From the NCBI GenBank assembly GCA_027533425.1, contig JAPZUD010000001.1, forward strand, positions 310,001 to 374,000: a stretch of 64,000 nucleotides of DNA, read 5' to 3'. The DNA comes from Beijerinckiaceae bacterium. GTDB taxonomy: Bacteria; Pseudomonadota; Alphaproteobacteria; Rhizobiales; Beijerinckiaceae. Under the pieces are notes generated by a model. That model searched no databases. It saw only the letters and a list, made by a program, of their open reading frames with translations, and had not been told where the DNA came from. Made by a program: the position numbers and the translations under genes. The number at the start of each line of letters is the position of its first letter. The first letter of the stretch is position 1. This document shows positions 28,275-36,046 of this stretch, in pieces.

Positions 28275-29171
28275 ATGATCCGCATCGGCGCCAATCCTAT
28301 CGGCTGGTCGAATGACGACCTCCAGCATATCGGCGGGGCGACTCCGCTCGAAACGTGCCTCGCCGAAGCCCGCGAGGCCGGGTTCGAGGGCATGGAACTG
28401 GGCCATAAATTCCCGCGTCAGGCGGATGCGCTACAAGCCGCCCTCGCGCCCTATCGCATGGCCTGCATCTCTGGCTGGTATTCCGCCGAACTGCTCCGCC
28501 GCGATGCCGCGGAGGAATTGCGCCACCTCCGCCCGCATCTCGACCTGCTGAAGGCGATGGGCTCGGATGTGCTCGTTTTCGCGGAAACCTCGAACGCGAT
28601 CCATGGCAACCGCGCCCTGCCGCTCTCGCGCCGGCCGAAGCTCGGAGCCGGGGATTGGGCGCAATGGGGCGCGCGCCTGACCGCTGTCGCCGAGGCCACC
28701 CTGCGGGAAGGTGTCCGTCTGGTCTACCATCACCATATGGGCACGATCGTCGAGGATGCCGCCGATATTGCCGCGCTGATGGCCCATACCGGCGAGGCCG
28801 TTCATCTGCTGCTCGATACCGGCCATGCGACATGGGGCGGGGCCGATCCGGCCGAACTGGCGCGAAGCTACCGGCACCGCATCAGCCATGTCCATGCGAA
28901 GGATGTCCGGCGCGCGGTGATGGAGCGCGCCCGCCGCGAGGATTGGAGCTTCCTCGACGCCATTCTTGGCCCGGGCGCCGAACTCGGGGTCTATACCGTG
29001 CCGGGCGACGGGATGGTCGATTACGAGGCCGTTTTCCGCGCCCTGCCGGGCTATGCCGGCTGGGTGGTGGTCGAGGCGGAGCAGGATCCGGAAAAGGCCC
29101 ATCCACTGACCTATGCGAAAAAGGGTGTCGCGCATCTCCGCGCCGCCCTGAAGGCCGCCGGCCTCGCCTGA
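28275..29171 (+). CDS. iolE: Inosose dehydratase
   Basis: The 298-residue xylose-isomerase-like TIM barrel removes water from 2-keto-myo-inositol. It starts with the typical IGANPIGWSNDDLQHIGG. Metal-binding segments are visible in VYHHHMGTIVED, LLDTGHATWGGADP and RISHVHAKDVRR, and the end of the barrel reads VVVEAEQDPEKAHPLTYAKKG. These are strong IolE marks. The ATG at 28275 lies 19 bases after the iolD stop. The gene acts between iolG and iolD in the pathway. Confidence 0.93.
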   Translation: MIRIGANPIGWSNDDLQHIGGATPLETCLAEAREAGFEGMELGHKFPRQADALQAALAPYRMACISGWYSAELLRRDAAEELRHLRPHLDLLKAMGSDVLVFAETSNAIHGNRALPLSRRPKLGAGDWAQWGARLTAVAEATLREGVRLVYHHHMGTIVEDAADIAALMAHTGEAVHLLLDTGHATWGGADPAELARSYRHRISHVHAKDVRRAVMERARREDWSFLDAILGPGAELGVYTVPGDGMVDYEAVFRALPGYAGWVVVEAEQDPEKAHPLTYAKKGVAHLRAALKAAGLA

Positions 29172-29182
29172 AGGAGAACGCC

Positions 29183-29983
29183 ATGTCGTCGCTGCTCCTC
29201 AAGGCCGGTCCCGCCAATGACAACGGGCATCGCCACCGGGTCACCCCCGCTTCGGCCGGCTGGACGCATGTCGGCTTCGAAACCGCCCGGCTGGTCTCCG
29301 GCGAGGCCCTGTCCCGGCAGGAACCCGGCCGCGAGACCTGCCTCGTGCTGCTGGCGGGCAAGGCCCGTGTGAACGCGGGAGGCAGGGATTTCGGCGTGAT
29401 CGGCGGCCGTTCATCACCATTCGAGCCTGATGTCTGGTCTGTCTACATCCCGGCGGGAATGCCGTGGCAGGCGGTCGGCGAGGGCCCCTGCGAAGTCGCG
29501 CTTTGCACGGCGCCGGGCGGGCCCGGCCTGCCGGCCCGGGTAATTTCACCGTCCGAGGTCGGCATGCTGACCCGCGGCACCGGCACGAATACCCGCCATG
29601 TCCGGAACATCCTGCCGGAAACCGAGCCGGCGGAATCCCTGCTGGTGGTCGAGGTGATCACCCCGTCGGGCAATTGGTCGAGCTATCCGCCCCACAAGCA
29701 CGATACCGACAATCTTCCCGCGGAATCCCTGCTGGAGGAGACCTATTACCACCGGTTAAACCCGCCGCAGGGTTTCGGCTTCCAGCGCGTCTACACGGAT
29801 GACCGCAGCCTCGACGAGACCATGGCCATCGGTGATCGCGATGTCGTGCTCGTGCCGCGCGGCTATCACCCGGTCGGCGCCGCCCATGGCTATGATCTCT
29901 ATTATCTCAACGTGATGGCGGGGCCGAAGCGGATCTGGAAATTCCACAACGATCCCGCCCATGAATGGATGCTGGGGCGCTGA
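29183..29983 (+). CDS. iolB: 5-deoxy-glucuronate isomerase
   Basis: The 266-residue double cupin converts 5-deoxy-glucuronate to 5-dehydro-2-deoxygluconate, the substrate of IolC. The metal-binding cupin text is clear: SSYPPHKHDTDN, with the His residues and the Glu in ESLLEETYYHRLNPPQGFGFQRVY. The C-terminal GYHPVGAAHGYDLYYLNVMAG is highly typical. AAGGAG precedes the ATG at 29183, eleven bases after the iolE stop. It is the last gene of the rightward arm. A convergent gene ends 12 bases away. Confidence 0.93.
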   Translation: MSSLLLKAGPANDNGHRHRVTPASAGWTHVGFETARLVSGEALSRQEPGRETCLVLLAGKARVNAGGRDFGVIGGRSSPFEPDVWSVYIPAGMPWQAVGEGPCEVALCTAPGGPGLPARVISPSEVGMLTRGTGTNTRHVRNILPETEPAESLLVVEVITPSGNWSSYPPHKHDTDNLPAESLLEETYYHRLNPPQGFGFQRVYTDDRSLDETMAIGDRDVVLVPRGYHPVGAAHGYDLYYLNVMAGPKRIWKFHNDPAHEWMLGR

Positions 29984-29995
29984 GCGGCGCTGGCC

Positions 29996-30670
29996 TCACC
30001 GCTCCACGCGGAACTGGCAGCCCTTCACGACGCCCGGCAGCGGATCGCCGAAGGTACGGTTCGAGCAATCGACATTGCCGGGGCGGTTGAACCGCCTTTG
30101 CGTCCAGACCCCGTTGGCGCCATACGCAACCGTGGTCGGGTAGGGAATGAAGCAGGGCTCGTTCTCGCCGGCGCAGCGCGACCATTGGTTCCGCGGCGGT
30201 GGCGGGGCCACGGGCGGAGCATTTCGCAGCACCTGGAAATGGCAGGACTTGCCAACCCCGACCAGCGGATCGCCGAAGGTCCGGTTCGAGCAATCGATGT
30301 TCCCCGGCCGTGTGAAGCGTTTGCGCGCCCAGACGCCGTTCGCGCCATAGGCGACAGTTGTCGCATAGGGAATGAAGCAGGGCTCGTTTTCGCTCGCGCA
30401 ACGCGACCATTGCCCAGAACCCTGTCCGGAACTGCTGTTCGCCATCTGGCAATTGCAGACCGACATCTGGCCGAACTGGGTTGTGCGCCAATGTCCTGTC
30501 CATTGTCCGCCGGCCTGACCGCAGATGCGGGGGCATTTCTGCTGCGCGTCGGGCTGGTTCCAGATCGGGCCGGCATTGATATCGCGCGCGCCCTGCGCAA
30601 AGGCCGGCAGGGCAAGGGCAAAGAGGACGACAAGACCGGTGATCAGGCGCCGGAAGGGAGAAGCGGGCAT
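29996..30670 (-). CDS. Secreted lectin-like protein with a tandemly repeated 60-residue domain
   Basis: The 224-residue product has a signal peptide (LITGLVVLFALALPAFAQG). Residues 28-76 resemble a mannan-binding (MVL-type) unit: INAGPIWNQPDAQQKCP and a Trp-rich GGQWTGHW, ending in CNC. Two near-identical units follow, residues 88-147 and 163-222, about 80% identical, joined by a proline-rich linker. Each has the pattern WSRCA-ENEPCFIPY-TTVAYGANGVW and CSNRTFGDPL, with three spaced cysteines that probably pair. Similar domains occur in carbohydrate-active extracellular proteins. A periplasmic or surface sugar-binding role is inferred; I cannot name the domain with certainty. Confidence 0.7.
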   Translation of the reverse strand: MPASPFRRLITGLVVLFALALPAFAQGARDINAGPIWNQPDAQQKCPRICGQAGGQWTGHWRTTQFGQMSVCNCQMANSSSGQGSGQWSRCASENEPCFIPYATTVAYGANGVWARKRFTRPGNIDCSNRTFGDPLVGVGKSCHFQVLRNAPPVAPPPPRNQWSRCAGENEPCFIPYPTTVAYGANGVWTQRRFNRPGNVDCSNRTFGDPLPGVVKGCQFRVER

Positions 30671-30905
30671 GGGGTTCGAATCCCGGACTGGTGAAGCTGA
30701 ACCGGATTGGATCAGGCGGGAAGACGGGGATCAAGGCAGGGTGATCCCGTAGTCGCCGCCTCATTGGACTAGTCTGCTCCGCCTGCTGCATGGGAGCAGA
30801 ACGAGGCTGCCGGGCCCCGCCATGTCGTGATGGCTGAAGGGGCCATAAGGCTTGACTTGGCTGCCCGCACCGGAAACGCTCGACGCCAGGTCAAGGAGAA
30901 TCCCT
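30671..30905. other. Intergenic region before the formaldehyde dehydrogenase gene
   Basis: This 235-base region separates the divergent lectin-like and dehydrogenase genes. It contains an imperfect hairpin with arms CTGCTCC and GGAGCAG near 30774-30799. A TTGACT near 30854 could be a -35 box for the dehydrogenase, but the -10 is weak. AAGGAGA precedes the ATG at 30906. No gene is visible. Confidence 0.3.
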
Positions 30906-32033
30906 ATGAAAACCCGCGCCGCTGTTGCCTGGGAGGCCAAGGCGCCTCTCACTATCGAAACCATCGACATTGCTGGCCCGAAACCCGGCGAGGTTCTCGT
31001 GGAGATCATGGCGACGGGCATCTGCCATACAGATGCCTACACCTTGTCCGGCCTTGATTCGGAGGGGAAATTCCCGGCAATCCTCGGCCATGAAGGGGCA
31101 GGCATCGTCCGCGATGTCGGCGCCGGGGTGACAAGCGTCCGCCCGGGCGACCACGTGATTCCGCTCTATACGCCGGAATGCCGCGGCTGCAAGACCTGCC
31201 TCTCGCAGCGCTCGAACCTCTGCACGGCCATCCGGGCCACCCAGGGTCAGGGGGTGATGCCGGATGGAAGCTCGCGCTTCTCATGCGAGCCGGTTGGGGC
31301 CCGGCAGGGCGAGATTTTCCATTACATGGGCTGCTCGACCTTCTCCAACTTCACCATCCTGCCCGAGATCGCCCTCGCCAAAGTCCGTGAGGACGCGCCC
31401 TTCGACAAGATCTGTTACATTGGCTGCGGTGTGACCACAGGCATCGGCGCGGTGATCTACACGGCGAAGGTCTGGCCGGGGGCAAATGTCGTCGTCTTCG
31501 GGCTCGGCGGGATCGGCCTGAATGTTATCCAGGCTGCGCGAATGGTCGGAGCCGACAGGATTATCGGCGTCGATCTCAATCCGGCCAAGGCGGGGATGGC
31601 GCGCAAGTTCGGCATGACCGACTTTGTGAATCCCGACGAGGTCGGCCGCGACAAGGTCGTTCAGGCCATCATCGACCTGACGGGCGGCGGCGCGGATTTC
31701 TCGTTCGAATGTATCGGCAACACCACCACGATGCGGCAGGCGCTGGAATGCTGCCATCGCGGCTGGGGCGAGAGCATCATTATCGGCGTCGCGCCCTCGG
31801 GAGCCGAAATTGCCACGCGGCCCTTCCAGCTTGTGACCGGAAGGGTCTGGAAAGGCTCGGCTTTCGGCGGAGCGCGGGGCCGGACCGACGTACCGAAAAT
31901 CGTCGACTGGTATATGGAGGGGAAGATCAACATCGATGATCTGATCACCCACACCATGCCGCTGGAGGAGATCAACACCGCTTTCGACCTGATGCATGAG
32001 GGCAAGAGCATCCGGTCGGTTGTGGTATTCTGA
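30906..32033 (+). CDS. frmA: S-(hydroxymethyl)glutathione dehydrogenase (class III alcohol dehydrogenase)
   Basis: The 375-residue zinc enzyme oxidises the glutathione adduct of formaldehyde, and class III enzymes also reduce S-nitrosoglutathione. Catalytic zinc ligands are Cys in [12 protein letters not shown] and His in GHEGAGIV. The structural zinc lobe has four spaced cysteines in [17 protein letters not shown]. The NAD site is [32 protein letters not shown] is diagnostic for class III. AAGGAGA precedes the ATG. The gene stands alone, and its end is five bases from the convergent dinB stop. Confidence 0.95.
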   Translation: MKTRAAVAWEAKAPLTIETIDIAGPKPGEVLVEIMATGICHTDAYTLSGLDSEGKFPAILGHEGAGIVRDVGAGVTSVRPGDHVIPLYTPECRGCKTCLSQRSNLCTAIRATQGQGVMPDGSSRFSCEPVGARQGEIFHYMGCSTFSNFTILPEIALAKVREDAPFDKICYIGCGVTTGIGAVIYTAKVWPGANVVVFGLGGIGLNVIQAARMVGADRIIGVDLNPAKAGMARKFGMTDFVNPDEVGRDKVVQAIIDLTGGGADFSFECIGNTTTMRQALECCHRGWGESIIIGVAPSGAEIATRPFQLVTGRVWKGSAFGGARGRTDVPKIVDWYMEGKINIDDLITHTMPLEEINTAFDLMHEGKSIRSVVVF

Positions 32034-32038
32034 ACCGC

Positions 32039-33166
32039 TCAGGTTCCGCCGCTGAACAGGTCGAACTGGCCGGACTGGGGGTCTTCCGCTGCGTCGAAGG
32101 AGGACAGGGTCACCCCCAGCAGGCGGATATCCTTGGCCAGCGGAAAGAGCGGGCCGAGCAGATGAACGACAGCCTCTTCAACGGCGACAAGCGATGGAAC
32201 CGGCCGGGCGAAGGTCCGGCTGCGTGTGATCAACTGGAAATCGGTGAACTTCACCTTTAGCGTGACCGTCCGCGCCTTCAATCCGTGCCGCTCGCAATGC
32301 GTCCAGACCTTCGCCATCAGCGGCCGGAGCCCCTCATGCGCGCCATCGAAGTCACGGATATCGTTGGAGAAGGTATCCTCTGCGCCGACAGATTTGCGCA
32401 CCCTTTCCGGCCGGACGGGGCGGTGATCGACGCCCCGCGACAGCCAGTAGTAATAGGGGCCGGCCTTTCCGAAATTATCCTGCAGGAAGGCCAGAGACCG
32501 GCCCTTCATATCTGCGCCGGTATGAATGCCGAGCCTGTTCATCTTCGCCTCGGTCGCCGGACCGATGCCATGGAACTTGCCGACAGGCAGGTTTTCCACG
32601 AAGGCCGGCCCGGCCTGTGGCGGAATAACGAACTGGCCGTCCGGCTTGCGCTGGCCTGAAGCCATTTTCGCGAGGAATTTGTTGTAGCTGACGCCCGCCG
32701 AGGCAGTCAGCGCAGTCTCCTCGCGGATCCGGGCGCGGATCCGGCTGGCCACTTCGGTAGCGAGGGTGATCCCGGCGAGATTTTCGGTCACGTCGAGATA
32801 GGCCTCATCCAGCGAAAGGGGTTCGATCAATGGCGTAAAGGCCGAAAATATCTCGTGGATCTGGTTGGAGACGGCGCGGTAGGTCTCGAAGCGAGGACGC
32901 ACGAAAACAAGCTCCGGGCATTTCCGCAAGGCCGTCACCGAGGGCATGGCTGAATGAACGCCGAACCGTCGGGCCTCGTAGCTCGCGGCGGCGACCACGC
33001 CGCGCTTGGCCCCGAAGCCCACGGCCACCGGTTTGCCCCGCAATTCAGGATTGTCCCGCTGCTCGACCGACGCATAGAACGCATCCATGTCGACATGGAT
33101 GATCTTGCGGATATCCTTGAAGGAATCCGTTCCGGTCATGGCTGCGGATAGGGGCTCTTCGCTCAT
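32039..33166 (-). CDS. dinB: DNA polymerase IV
   Basis: The Y-family translesion polymerase has the catalytic motifs HVDMDAFYASVEQRDNPELRG near the N-terminus and LSLDEAYLDVTE in the palm. TASAGVSYNKFLAKMAS and the C-terminal little-finger region follow. The chosen ATG at 33166 gives 375 residues. An ATG at 33139 or a TTG at 33193 is also possible, and none has a convincing ribosome binding site. It would copy past damaged bases at the cost of accuracy. No LexA box is evident upstream. Confidence 0.92.
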   Translation of the reverse strand: MSEEPLSAAMTGTDSFKDIRKIIHVDMDAFYASVEQRDNPELRGKPVAVGFGAKRGVVAAASYEARRFGVHSAMPSVTALRKCPELVFVRPRFETYRAVSNQIHEIFSAFTPLIEPLSLDEAYLDVTENLAGITLATEVASRIRARIREETALTASAGVSYNKFLAKMASGQRKPDGQFVIPPQAGPAFVENLPVGKFHGIGPATEAKMNRLGIHTGADMKGRSLAFLQDNFGKAGPYYYWLSRGVDHRPVRPERVRKSVGAEDTFSNDIRDFDGAHEGLRPLMAKVWTHCERHGLKARTVTLKVKFTDFQLITRSRTFARPVPSLVAVEEAVVHLLGPLFPLAKDIRLLGVTLSSFDAAEDPQSGQFDLFSGGT

Positions 33167-33253
33167 GCCCAAGGCAATGCCGTCTTCCTGCAACGACAGC
33201 GAATCCTAGCACGGATACCGTTCATGAACGAGCCTCGGCGGTCGTGCCAGGGG

Positions 33254-33282
33254 GCGCTCCTGCCAGAATCCGGCAGGAGCGC
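33254..33282 (-). terminator. Hairpin after the monooxygenase gene
   Basis: A perfect 11-base stem (GCGCTCCTGCC at 33254-33264 and GGCAGGAGCGC at 33272-33282) with a 7-base loop begins four bases beyond the monooxygenase stop codon. No T-tract follows in the direction of transcription, so it may end transcripts weakly or protect the mRNA 3' end. Confidence 0.5.
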
Positions 33283-33285
33283 TCC

Positions 33286-35229
33286 TCAGGCCTGCGGCAG
33301 CAGGATCTGGTCGAAGAAGGCGCCGATTTCCGCATAGGCATCAAGCGGAAAAAGCGCCGAAACGAACTGGTCAGGACGCAAAATGACCACACAACCGCGA
33401 GCGGAATCGATGCCTCGATTGACAAAAATATTTTGACGATCATCCGGATCGTTGCAAAAAATTTTCTCATAATCCCGGAGCCGGAGGCGGCCGGTCAGCG
33501 GCAGGAGAAAAGCCGGCATCCGCTCGATCGCGAGGGCGCGATGCGGCTTCCGGAAGATCGCCCGGACATCGATCACCGCATCGGCATCCGCGCCCGGCGG
33601 GGTGACCCGGTGGATCGGGGAGTCCGGGCTGTCGAGGAAGCGGCAGAGCCGGGCGATCCCGCCTTCCGGCTCGCCGTCATCCCCTGCACCGCCAAAGGCG
33701 AAGAGCCGCCAGCGCCCGTCTGCCTTCGCGACATGGCCGAGATGCATCGGCTTGGCATCGGCCAGCCGGATCACCGGCGCGGAATGGAACCGCGTGCCGA
33801 TCGTGAAGCCCGTTGCCAGCGCCTGGTACCGGGCATCTGCCGTCAGCAGCGACGGCCGGTATTGCGTGGCGGTGCCGGCCGTGTAGCGGCCATGTTGCAC
33901 GAAGTAGCGCTGCGTCTCGGAAGGATCATAGGGCAGGCCGGCAGCGGCGGCCTCTTTCGCCTTGCCGAGAATGCCGGCCCATTCCTTGTCGAACTCGATC
34001 AGCTCCCGCGCAATGGCTTGGCGCTCCTCGGAATAGGTGGCCAGCAGCGCGGGCCGGCCGGTGCCGCGCAGTACCTGCGCCAGTTTCCAGCCCAGGTTGA
34101 AACTGTCCTGCATGGACACGTTCATCCCCTGGCCGGCTTTGGGGCTGTGGGTATGGCAGGCATCGCCGGCGATGAAGATGCGCGGCAGGCGGCTGGCCGG
34201 CGCGCCCTCGGGCCGGTCGTCGAAACGCGGGCAGAGCCGCTGGCCGATCTCGTAGACCGACCACCACGGAATATCTTTCACCTCCAGCGTGTAGGGGTGG
34301 AGGATGCGCCGGGCCGTGGCGACAAGATCCTCGGCCGTGATCGCGCGCTGGCTGACCCGCTCGCCCTCGGCCAGCTTGTCGAGCTCGACATACAGCCGGA
34401 CCATATGGCCGCCCTCGCGCGGGATCAGGACCATCGAGCCGTCACGGGCGGACTGGATCAGCGCTTTCATCCGGATGTCGGGAAAATCCGTGACGGCGAG
34501 GAGATCCATCACGCCCCAGGCCTGATTGGCGGAATCGCCTTCCAGCGCGAGGCCCATCGCCCGGCGCACGGCGCTGCGCGCGCCGTCGCAGCCGACCACG
34601 AACCGGGCGCGGATCGTCTCCGTCCTTCCCTCATGCGAGGGGTCGAGCCGTTCAAGGACGGCCGTGACGGGACCGGCCGCGACGACCGGGCCATCTGCGG
34701 CCCGGTCGTCGACGGTGAGCGAAACCAGCCGCCGGCTGTAATGCGGCGCCAGCCGGGCAGGGGCCTTGCGCATCACGTCGAGGTAGAAATCCTGCACGCG
34801 GGCCTGATTGAGAATGACATGCGGGAACTCCGACAGGCCATCCTCCGTGTCCTGCACCCGCCCGGACCGGGCGATGCGGTCAGGCCGGGCCTCGTCCGGC
34901 TTCCAGAACGTGGTCTCGAGGATCCAGCAGGCCTCGCGGGCCACGCGCTCGGCGAAGCCGAACGCCTCGAACATCTCCATGGTTCGGCAGGCAATGCCAT
35001 CCGCCTGCCCGCGATAGAGGCGGGTAGGGCGCTGCTCGACAATGCAGGTCCGGATGTCGGGGAAGGCAGCCAGCTGGGCCGCCAGCGTCAGCCCGGCTGG
35101 CCCGGTGCCGACGATCAGCACATCCACTTCCTCAGGAACCGGACCGGCCGCCCCGCCATGGCGATAGCGCTCGGCCGGGTCATGGTTCTCGGGATCACCG
35201 GGCTCGTAGCCATTCTGGTGGAACTGCAT
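33286..35229 (-). CDS. FAD-dependent aromatic monooxygenase (phenol 2-monooxygenase type)
   Basis: The 647-residue flavoprotein hydroxylates an aromatic ring using NAD(P)H and oxygen. It shows the FAD Rossmann motif VDVLIVGTGPAGLTLAAQL. The DG motif is in VGCDGARSAVRRAMG, and the GD motif is GDACHTHSPKAGQGMN. The C-terminal thioredoxin-like dimerisation domain is from about residue 470 to 640, typical of phenol and 3-hydroxybenzoate hydroxylases. The ATG at 35229 follows GGGAGG; a longer frame extends into the operator and repeats. It diverges from a MarR gene, and a palindrome lies directly downstream of its -35 box. Induction by its aromatic substrate through that MarR protein is likely. 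Confidence 0.88.
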   Translation of the reverse strand: MQFHQNGYEPGDPENHDPAERYRHGGAAGPVPEEVDVLIVGTGPAGLTLAAQLAAFPDIRTCIVEQRPTRLYRGQADGIACRTMEMFEAFGFAERVAREACWILETTFWKPDEARPDRIARSGRVQDTEDGLSEFPHVILNQARVQDFYLDVMRKAPARLAPHYSRRLVSLTVDDRAADGPVVAAGPVTAVLERLDPSHEGRTETIRARFVVGCDGARSAVRRAMGLALEGDSANQAWGVMDLLAVTDFPDIRMKALIQSARDGSMVLIPREGGHMVRLYVELDKLAEGERVSQRAITAEDLVATARRILHPYTLEVKDIPWWSVYEIGQRLCPRFDDRPEGAPASRLPRIFIAGDACHTHSPKAGQGMNVSMQDSFNLGWKLAQVLRGTGRPALLATYSEERQAIARELIEFDKEWAGILGKAKEAAAAGLPYDPSETQRYFVQHGRYTAGTATQYRPSLLTADARYQALATGFTIGTRFHSAPVIRLADAKPMHLGHVAKADGRWRLFAFGGAGDDGEPEGGIARLCRFLDSPDSPIHRVTPPGADADAVIDVRAIFRKPHRALAIERMPAFLLPLTGRLRLRDYEKIFCNDPDDRQNIFVNRGIDSARGCVVILRPDQFVSALFPLDAYAEIGAFFDQILLPQA

Positions 35230-35318
35230 GATGCCGCGCCTCCCGCGCGATTGAGGATCGGCGCTGTTCCGCGCCCTTCGATCCGCTCCGGCTGGATGCC
35301 CGGGCAGTTTAATGATAG

Positions 35319-35345
35319 GCATACTGATTATCAGTATGCTGTCAA
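35319..35345 (-). promoter_or_regulatory. Monooxygenase promoter with overlapping MarR-type operator
   Basis: A perfect palindrome, GCATACTGA-TTA-TCAGTATGC, occupies 35319-35339. On the minus strand a consensus -35 box TTGACA lies directly before it (35345-35340). Thus the palindrome fills the space where a -10 box must lie, and TATGCC is a possible -10 at 16 bases. A bound repressor would block the monooxygenase promoter. The MarR gene reading the other way is the natural candidate. Confidence 0.75.
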
Positions 35346-35356
35346 TTAGCATGTCG

Positions 35357-35569
35357 CCCGGCGGCGTTGCGAGGAACCAGAACGAAACCTGCCCATGGCC
35401 GGCCTCCCGGGCGTGGGCTAGGCGCGAAGGCGCCGCCGAGCAGCCGCCCCCGGCGGCGTTGCGAGGGACCGGAAGGAAACCTGCCCTTGGCCGATTTTCG
35501 GGCATGGGCTAGGCGCGAAGGCGCCGCCGAGCAGCCGCCCCCGGCGGCGTTGCGAGGGACCAGAAGGAA
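35357..35569 (+). repeat. Tandem repeat, 2.3 copies of a 91/92-base unit with hairpins
   Basis: Units begin at 35357, 35449 and 35540 (CCCGGCGGCGTTGCGAGG...), giving periods of 92 and 91 bases; the third copy is partial. Each full unit ends with a perfect 8-base stem, CGCCGCCG and CGGCGGCG (35431-35438 with 35451-35458; 35522-35529 with 35542-35549). A smaller GGCGC-GAAG-GCGCC hairpin lies next to it. The last copy supplies the purine-rich AAGGAAA just before the MarR start codon. The array therefore forms the 5' leader of that gene. Confidence 0.85.
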
Positions 35570-35574
35570 AGACA

Positions 35575-36036
35575 ATGACCGATCATTTCGACATGCCCGG
35601 CCATCTGGCGCGCCGCTTCCAGCAGATTGCGGTGGCGATCTTCCATGCCGAGGTCGAGGCCGCGGGCTTTGACCTGACGCCGGTCCAGTATGTGGCCCTG
35701 GCCGTGCTGCGGCAGCATCCCGGCATCGACCAGGCGACGCTCGCCGGCCTGATCGCCTATGACCGCACGACCATCGGCGGGGTGATCGACCGGCTGTTCC
35801 AGAAGGGGCTGATCATCCGCGCCGTCAGCCCGCGGGACCGTCGCGCCCATGTTCTGCATCTGACAGAGGCGGGACTGACCACGCTGGAGGGTATCCAGCC
35901 GGCGGTGGAGGCCGCGCAGCGCGAGATGGTCGCCGGGCTCGAACCGGCGGAAGTGACGGAATTCATCCGGCTGTTCCGGAAGGCCATCACCGCCGCGAAT
36001 GACCGCAGCCGCGCGCCGATGAAGCCCGCGCCCTGA
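35575..36036 (+). CDS. MarR-family transcriptional regulator
   Basis: The 153-residue protein has the MarR winged-helix layout. The recognition region is QATLAGLIAYDRTTIGGVIDRL, and the wing is GLIIRAVSPRDRRAHVLHLTEAG, which contains the conserved Asp-Arg pair. Helices at both ends form the dimer. The ATG at 35575 follows AAGGAAA from the tandem repeat. It is divergent from the aromatic monooxygenase gene and probably represses it, releasing DNA when the aromatic ligand binds. Confidence 0.9.
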   Translation: MTDHFDMPGHLARRFQQIAVAIFHAEVEAAGFDLTPVQYVALAVLRQHPGIDQATLAGLIAYDRTTIGGVIDRLFQKGLIIRAVSPRDRRAHVLHLTEAGLTTLEGIQPAVEAAQREMVAGLEPAEVTEFIRLFRKAITAANDRSRAPMKPAP

Positions 36037-36046
36037 AGGACGCGTA

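Noticed and set aside
30671-30686. GGGGTTCGAATCCCGG resembling a tRNA T-arm
   Set aside because: No acceptor stem, anticodon arm or D-arm can be built around it on either strand, and it overlaps the start region of the lectin-like gene. There is also no integrase nearby to suggest an attachment-site remnant.
35342-35505. Coding extension of the monooxygenase through the tandem repeats
   Set aside because: The extension crosses the -35 box and operator palindrome and encodes repeated low-complexity text. The ATG at 35229 has a GGGAGG ribosome binding site.
35357-35569. Tandem repeats as a CRISPR array
   Set aside because: The whole 91/92-base unit repeats with no unique spacers, there are only 2.3 copies, and no cas gene is present.
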